A stretch of 64,000 bases of DNA from positions 584,501-648,500 of the forward strand of contig BROG01000375.1 of the NCBI GenBank assembly GCA_030159075.1, read 5' to 3'. The notes below the pieces were generated by a model. It ran no database searches. It was not told the DNA's origin and worked only from the letters and a program-made list of their open reading frames with translations. The DNA is from Atrina japonica (Eukaryota; Mollusca; Bivalvia; Pterioida; Pinnidae). Shown here piece by piece: positions 58,481 through 64,000 of this stretch (position 1 is its first letter; the number at the start of each line of letters is the position of its first letter). The position numbers were made by a program, and so were the translations under genes.

Positions 58481-61089
58481 CATATTCTATATATTTTTGA
58501 AAGGTTTAAAACCAAACCATATAATCTGTTCTAAAATGAGGTCTTGTGTAGGACAATTCCACTGGGCTTCAGACTGTTGTTGCTTGATTGACTTTGTTGG
58601 TGACTTTACTATTTCAGACTGGTTAACATTGCAACATCATAGGTAGGCATATTGGGAGCCAAGAAAACATATTTACACTATATAAATCAATGTTAATATA
58701 AATATTAATATGTTATGCAAAGTAGCCATGCTTGTTATCAGCTTACTTAGAAACAGCATCTACGAAAACAGTCAGTACCTAAACAAATTACAATTGTATC
58801 TTTTAGGTATTTTTGCATATCATTTAAATGTATCAATAATACTTTAGATCGCTCATCACATTTCTAAGTCAAATTCACCCTTTGCACAGAATTTACCATG
58901 GTCTTTTCTGGCTTATGCAAATGAATATCTCTGCTCCTCTTCTCTAGGACTACATTATATGCTATAAAACCATGCCATGAAAGGTGCGACCAAGCTGGGT
59001 ATCAGTGGTTTTGTACAACAACTAATATTTCATAAAAGACTTAGGTTCGAACTACAGTACCCTATACAGTTCACACTTCATCACCGCTGTTAGAAACTAA
59101 ACTCATCAGAATAGAAGTAAATTTCAACCAGTGTTATAGACAACTTTCACATATTTGGGCAAAAAATTTTGAAAATTGCATTTGTGTCAAGCAGTCTATT
59201 TAAAAATACTTTGGTGTATGTTATCAGTACACATGAGTTTTATTTTCTGCAAAAATTTAATTTTTCTCTGTCCTATGCATGTACACAATGTATATACTCA
59301 AATGCACTATATTGTTTATTTTCATTACTTTCCAGTATGGTTTTGGCAAATCAAAGTATTTGTCATTAAAATATTAAAAGTTGACAATCAAATTTTTCAT
59401 TAGACAGGAGGTCTTGAATTTTTGCCCTGAAAAGTCAGTCTGTATTTTAGCACTTGATAATGAGGGGGTGTTATTGACCCTTGCCAGTTGGTATTTAAAA
59501 TTCTTGTAAATCCTCAATACGGGTCATCAGGTTGAATCTATATCAGTCATAAGCATATAAATTTGTAGTTTAAAGCTGCCATCATAACTTTTAAACAAGA
59601 TCTGAATTCCCAAAAAAAATTATAATGCTTTTGAAACACCCCCAATTTATTAATCCACAGGCAGAAATTTTTGTTCAATGTTATCAACAGAAATTGGCCC
59701 GCAGTTCACCTATTTCACCTGTAAAAGGTGAGTCCGCATAACGACCATTATTTCACACCTGTACTCCCAAAGCGAAATAATGGACAGATGACATGTACAT
59801 TATAATCAAAACATACACTGTACTCAAATCATAAACATTTTTACATCAAAAGCTTTAATAAAGATACGTAATAAATAGATTTTATAATTAATATTAAATT
59901 ATTTTATTATCCGTAAAATAATATTCACCTTGACCGTAAATATATATAACATCCTACCAGTAATGTGCTCCTTCTTTTTACATTGTTTACATAGCGTCAC
60001 ACATTCTGGTGAACTCGGTAATGTAAGGTCGAACAACACTTGAACAAAGGCAAAGTTCCCCTTAAGCTTCTCATATTTTTACAAATATGGCATCAAATAA
60101 ATTTTATAATAACTGTGAAACATCAAATTATTTGACATGGATGCAAGTGGTCCTATAAAATGACATAAGTGTTCGAAGATAGACCTTGGTTTGTTATTTA
60201 GGAAGTGAGGACATTCATATCACAACAGGCGGTCTGAGCTTCCTTTTGTTTTTAATTTGATTATTTTCTCATGGGGAATTTGGAACTATGTTTTGATATT
60301 CTCATGTTTAAACTGATTAATTACATTGTACATGCTTGTGAACTGCATATTAGCTGGCAAAATGTCCAGATAGAGTAAATGAACTTTGTTAATATCAGTC
60401 TTTATTTTCTACATGCAGGTGAGTTATATTCAAACTTCATACCTTCACACAGATCTATACGACTGTAGTTAGACAATTTCACCTTTTATATTGGTTGTTG
60501 GGGCTTGTTTCTATTCAGAAAACTGAACAACCAATGGAAGTTAAACACTGGGGATGTTTCAAAACCTGTATTATTATTTTTTTTTATTTAATTAAATTGG
60601 TTTAAAACTTGAGATGACAGCTTTAAGAACAGGTAAAATAAACCTGATCTGTATTTTGAAAATGTAAACAATCTTAGTTAATACTAAATCTAATAGGTAC
60701 CATGTTAAACAATTGAAAGCTGTAGTGCTACAGATAAAATGAATTAAAATTTGTTTAATTTTCAGTGATCAATATTTTTATTCAGATTGGGATACACTTT
60801 CAGGCCATCAATAAAAATTTATTTATATGTGTCTTGACCTGTAGTTTTACAAGTGGGTTGGGCTGTTGGCAAATTTTTAAAAATCTTTCTTTTAATGTAT
60901 AAATACATGTATATAAACAGGAAAAAATGAAATTTTTTATAAGAAAAAAAAAAAGTATGTGAAACACCTTAAATAATTGAGGGTTGGGGCTTTTGAGGTG
61001 GATCTATCCGATCACATCAAACAACTTTTTTGGCTAAATATTTATGTGCTACAGTACAAATGTACTACAACATTATAAATTATAGGTTG
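58481..61089. other. AT-rich; small inverted repeat only
   Basis: CCATTATTTC (59745-59754) and GAAATAATGG (59774-59783) form a perfect 10-bp stem with a 19-base loop, perhaps a MITE remnant. No exon, array or RNA gene recognised elsewhere. Confidence 0.45.
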
Positions 61090-61285
61090 TCATTTATTGT
61101 TGTATTGTTTTTTAACGTCCCACTCAAGGATCTTTCATTCATATGGAAACGTCACCAAATGCCGGTAAAGGGCTTCAAATTTTGGCCTATGCTCAGCATT
61201 TATGGCCATTGAGCAGTAACTGTAAGGGTTCTATAACATGCCGACGCCTACTGTGACACAGGACCTCGGTTTTTAACATTATACG
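61090..61285 (-). mobile_element. SINE family 2, head-truncated
   Basis: TATTGTTGTATTGTTTTTTA tail, CATATGGAAACGTCACCAAA, CAAATTTTGGCCTATGCTCA, and GTGACACAGGACCTCGGTTT in the order of 23319-23592. It stops before the tRNA-like head, as expected of 5' truncation. Confidence 0.8.
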
Positions 61286-61324
61286 GTAGGTAATGTTATA
61301 GCATTAAGAAATGATTTGGGACTT

Positions 61325-61580
61325 TCGTTGTTGTTATTTTGGCTCTTTATGCCATACTCAACAATTTTTCAGTTATATGGTGGCAGCCAGTTTTTAATCG
61401 TGAAGGAATAATCCTGGGTACAATGTATTGGGAAAGAGGCCACTGATCTTCCGCAAGTAATGCAGCAAATTTTCTCACATTTAATCAGCGTTCCAGAAGG
61501 GTTCAAACACCACTGAGTGACTTAACTGAGGTGTGTGATTTCTTGGTTTAGAGTATGATATTATCAAACCACTCTCTCAT
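61325..61580 (-). mobile_element. SINE family 1, near full-length
   Basis: TTTATGCCATACTCAACAAT, TTCAGTTATATGGTGGCAGC, GGCCACTGATCTTCCGCAAG and head complement AGGGTTCAAACACCACTGAG. It lies about 40 bp after the family 2 copy and in the same orientation. Confidence 0.8.
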
Positions 61581-61612
61581 AGAAGTGAAAACTGTGGTTC
61601 AATTTATTGCAA

Positions 61613-61730
61613 CATGATATTTTGACCCCCCCCCCCCCCCCCTAAGATATTTTGAACCCCCCCCCCCCAAGATATATTTAACCCTCTATCATATTTTGAA
61701 CCACCCCATCATATTTTGAACTCCCTATGC
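61613..61730. repeat. Short tandem units with poly-C runs
   Basis: ATATTTTGAACC-type units carrying C runs of up to about 18 bases (61625-61642, 61659-61668), repeated four to five times with decay. A related ATATTTTGATCCCCCCCC occurs near 62050. Confidence 0.85.
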
Positions 61731-63240
61731 ATTTGTGCTGATTTATTTATTTATACATAAATCTGACTTTTCAACAATATTATTATACCAGAAGGAGTGT
61801 GGTCAAGGAAAGCGTAAAAGTGTTGGTAAATAAATTCAAGGAAGGGTTTAATATACTTTGATCAAGTTTTCTTTGACAGACTTTCACAAAGAAAACTTTG
61901 ATCGTGTGAATGGGGCTTTATAACAGTATATGAAAGAAAATTATCATATAATTTTTAATCATAACTGTACATGAATGCATATAGTTATACATTTTCACAA
62001 AAAAGCGTGGGTGAAAAAAAATCAAGGGAGAGGTCAATACATCATGGCTGTGATATTTTGATCCCCCCCCCTAAAAAAAAATTGTAGCTGATTAGTTTTC
62101 AATTTAGGAGATGGTAAAAATACACTGTACATGTACAATGTATTTTTATTATCCCCTAAATTGAAAGTACATATTCCTAACTTCTTTGAAATTACGTCAT
62201 GCATGTTCATGTTGAATGAATAACTTCAAATTGATTATCTTTATACACGTACATGTAACGTACGTGTATCTATCTTTAACTTTTTCTTAGAAATTACGTA
62301 CATGTACATTTGTACAGCAGGACGACAAATGTGAGGAACCTAAGTACAATTTTCACCACTGACTGACATTAATGTTTTTATATAAATTTCAAATGTTTCG
62401 TTTTCAGTACTGACAGGTTCTGCAGGATACATTTAGCATTGTCTTTTTGTAACATGTACATTTTGTATAAATAGGGAGTAGTGACATAAAGAATTTAATT
62501 TTCTGTTAAAACTGCTAAATTTTGAAAACATAAAATTCAATAATTTAACATTATGTGCAAATACATGTATACAGTTATAGGTCAAAAGTGTTTTCCCATT
62601 AATGAATTTAACTATATAACCTTAGTAATTCTGCTGTTGTTTTTTTTATTTTGTCCTCTGAATTTGGTAGACATCCAGAACTGAAGAAAAATGGCACATT
62701 TAACCCTGGAAATCGGGGCCTAATTTTAATAATATTTTTGTTAGTTTAATTTACATCCATTGATAAATCGGGTATCGGATCCATAGTTTTATTTTGGTGT
62801 TTATGAATTACGTCACAGATCCATTCATTATCTTTGTAATAAACATCTAAATGATCTCACTAGAATTTTACTCTCACGAAGAATCATGTAATTCTCCTGA
62901 AATAATAAATAGATTGCAATGGAATTTCTACTAACTGAGTACATGTACAAATACCTCAACATTCTGTGGATGAAGTTTTGCTAAAATTGGATAATCGACA
63001 AATTCTAGAACAGTTATTGAAAAAAAAAAAAAGCAAATTTAAGGTTATATAGATAAATTCATTTTTGGGGAATCACTTTTGACCTGAGATTGTACAATGA
63101 AGCCTTGGTGTTAGATAATTTCAGTTTATGGTAAAAGTGCATTATACAATGTATACTATTACTAGCAGTGAATATTTTGAAAAATGTTTGCCGTTATAAT
63201 TAATATAACTTTTTATTATATGATCTGTGTGTTATTTTAT
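61731..63240. other. AT-rich, no recognised feature
   Basis: No exon or array recognised. Single CRE-variant ATTACGTCA occurs near 62190 and 62807. Confidence 0.45.
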
Positions 63241-63267
63241 ATATGTATTACGTATAATAAAGCCTAG

Positions 63268-63410
63268 CAGCGATTTGATTGGCTAATAATGCAGCAAAAT
63301 CAACTACTTTTATCTACATATGCAGATTTCATTCATCTGAAGGTTGCCTATGACGTCATTTCATTTATCTGAATGTTGGCGATGACGTCACTTGGTGTTT
63401 GTGATGTCAC
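63268..63410. promoter_or_regulatory. Duplicated segment with two consensus CREs and an inverted CCAAT
   Basis: TGACGTCA occurs at 63351 and 63383, exactly 32 bp apart, within a 32-bp tandem duplication (ATTTCATTCATCTGAAGGTT / ATTTCATTTATCTGAATGTT). A TGATGTCA lies at 63403 and an ATTGGC (inverted CCAAT) near 63280. This could be a promoter or enhancer element binding CREB/ATF-type bZIPs, or part of a mobile element. No adjacent first exon is evident. Confidence 0.3.
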
Positions 63411-63740
63411 TTGAACTTGAATGGAGACAATCGAATAAAATATGTTGTGTAGATGATTTTAAAATTTTGGTATTCAAGTCGATAATTTTGCTAATTTCAA
63501 CATCTGATCGAACATGCTTAGATTAAAAAAATAATTTAAAATGTAGGCTATAAATGTATGTATTCAAATATAAGCAATATTTACAATATGTTTTGTGCAC
63601 TTATTTCTGTGCAAGTATTTTAATTATTTGGACAATTTGGTCAACTCGACAGAAAGGAGAATATAGATTCTCAACACTAGTCATCTCATCAGACTGCATA
63701 TGTTTGATCAAATGATAAAAAGAATCTCTCACAAGTTTCC

Positions 63741-63845
63741 ATTCATATCACATTTATGATACTTGTTATGAATTTTCCATTTTTGCTTGCCACAGGCTCG
63801 CAAAATGGAAAATTCAAAAACTTGTATCATAAATATGATATGAAT
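63741..63845. mobile_element. Foldback palindrome, about 105 bp
   Basis: ATTCATATCACATTTATGAT at the left pairs with the right end, which reads ATTCATATCATATTTATGAT on the other strand. The arms continue through GAATTTTCCATTTT to a small loop around CCACAGG. The arms are about 45 bp with a few mismatches. Confidence 0.75.
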
Positions 63846-63918
63846 AGAGTAAGATAAAAAAATCCTCACATTGGTCACCCTGCTAAACATGAATTATGTA
63901 TTTAAGTTTGTGCATGTA

Positions 63919-64000
63919 CAGTAAAACCTGCTTTAATGACCACCTGTGTATAAAGGCCACCTCAGGTACCTGGTCATAAAGACCATTTTTTGCTGTCTCC
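63919..64000. mobile_element. MITE, 'CTTTAATGAC' copy cut by the window end
   Basis: Left terminus CAGTAAAACCTGCTTTAATG with TA before it, then CCACCTGTGTATAAAGGCCA and CTGGTCATAAAGACCATTTT. It matches the left half of 50600-50781; the right half lies outside the window. Confidence 0.85.

Noticed and set aside
59020..59065. Possible tRNA-like segment around GGTTCGAACT on the plus strand
   Set aside because: The B-box match is fair but no convincing A box lies at the right distance.

Overview
This window looks like nuclear DNA of a bivalve mollusc. It is AT-rich, intron- and repeat-dominated, and very rich in the palindrome TACATGTA. It carries tRNA-headed SINEs and small inverted-repeat transposons of a kind I associate with bivalve genomes. 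The organism call is inference from repeat style plus one recognisable exon; I cannot name a species.

Only one protein-coding segment is identified with confidence. It is a 200-nt exon on the minus strand at 2863-3062, with consensus splice sites, encoding the basic helix-loop-helix region of a hypoxia-inducible factor alpha subunit (HIF-1alpha/EPAS1 type). The gene runs right to left, so the PAS-domain exons should lie at or beyond the left edge. Everything right of 3062 is intron 1 and/or upstream sequence; I could not find the first exon. A 54-nt segment at 10-63 has splice-like borders and is phase-compatible with the bHLH exon, so it may be a cassette exon. Two other spots (31193-31391 minus and 52880-53015) look weakly coding-like but are not recognised.

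The rest is mostly repeats. Minisatellites: 30-bp units (136-900), 52-bp (1017-2088), a degenerate GTCACAT array (3835-4290), 103-bp (4325-4770), 36-bp (10412-11455), 33-bp (15861-16640), 39-bp (22110-22440), 34-bp and 41-bp back to back (29846-30915), 25-bp (38848-39625), 75-bp (45707-47675), 33-bp then 48/49-bp (53838-55245), and a 2-kb 16-bp array (56050-58075). Long AT, CA, TATG and TG microsatellites lie between them. Most long open frames in the window are by-products of these arrays.

Mobile elements: two tRNA-derived SINE families, with all recognised copies in the same orientation as the HIF exon; a third tRNA-like head on the plus strand; TA-flanked MITEs with CAGTRAAACCTG termini (several copies, two nearly intact); a 91-bp TTAA-bounded MITE with about eight copies; a pogo/Tigger-like element; a 451-bp inverted-repeat element carrying a tRNA-like sequence; and foldback elements. 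Several insertions are nested, which gives their relative order.

No operons, CRISPR arrays, rRNA or prokaryote-type systems are present. The points most worth following are the HIF exon and its neighbours, a 10-bp-phased cluster of AP-1-like sites, and the possible origin of several minisatellites from MITE ends.
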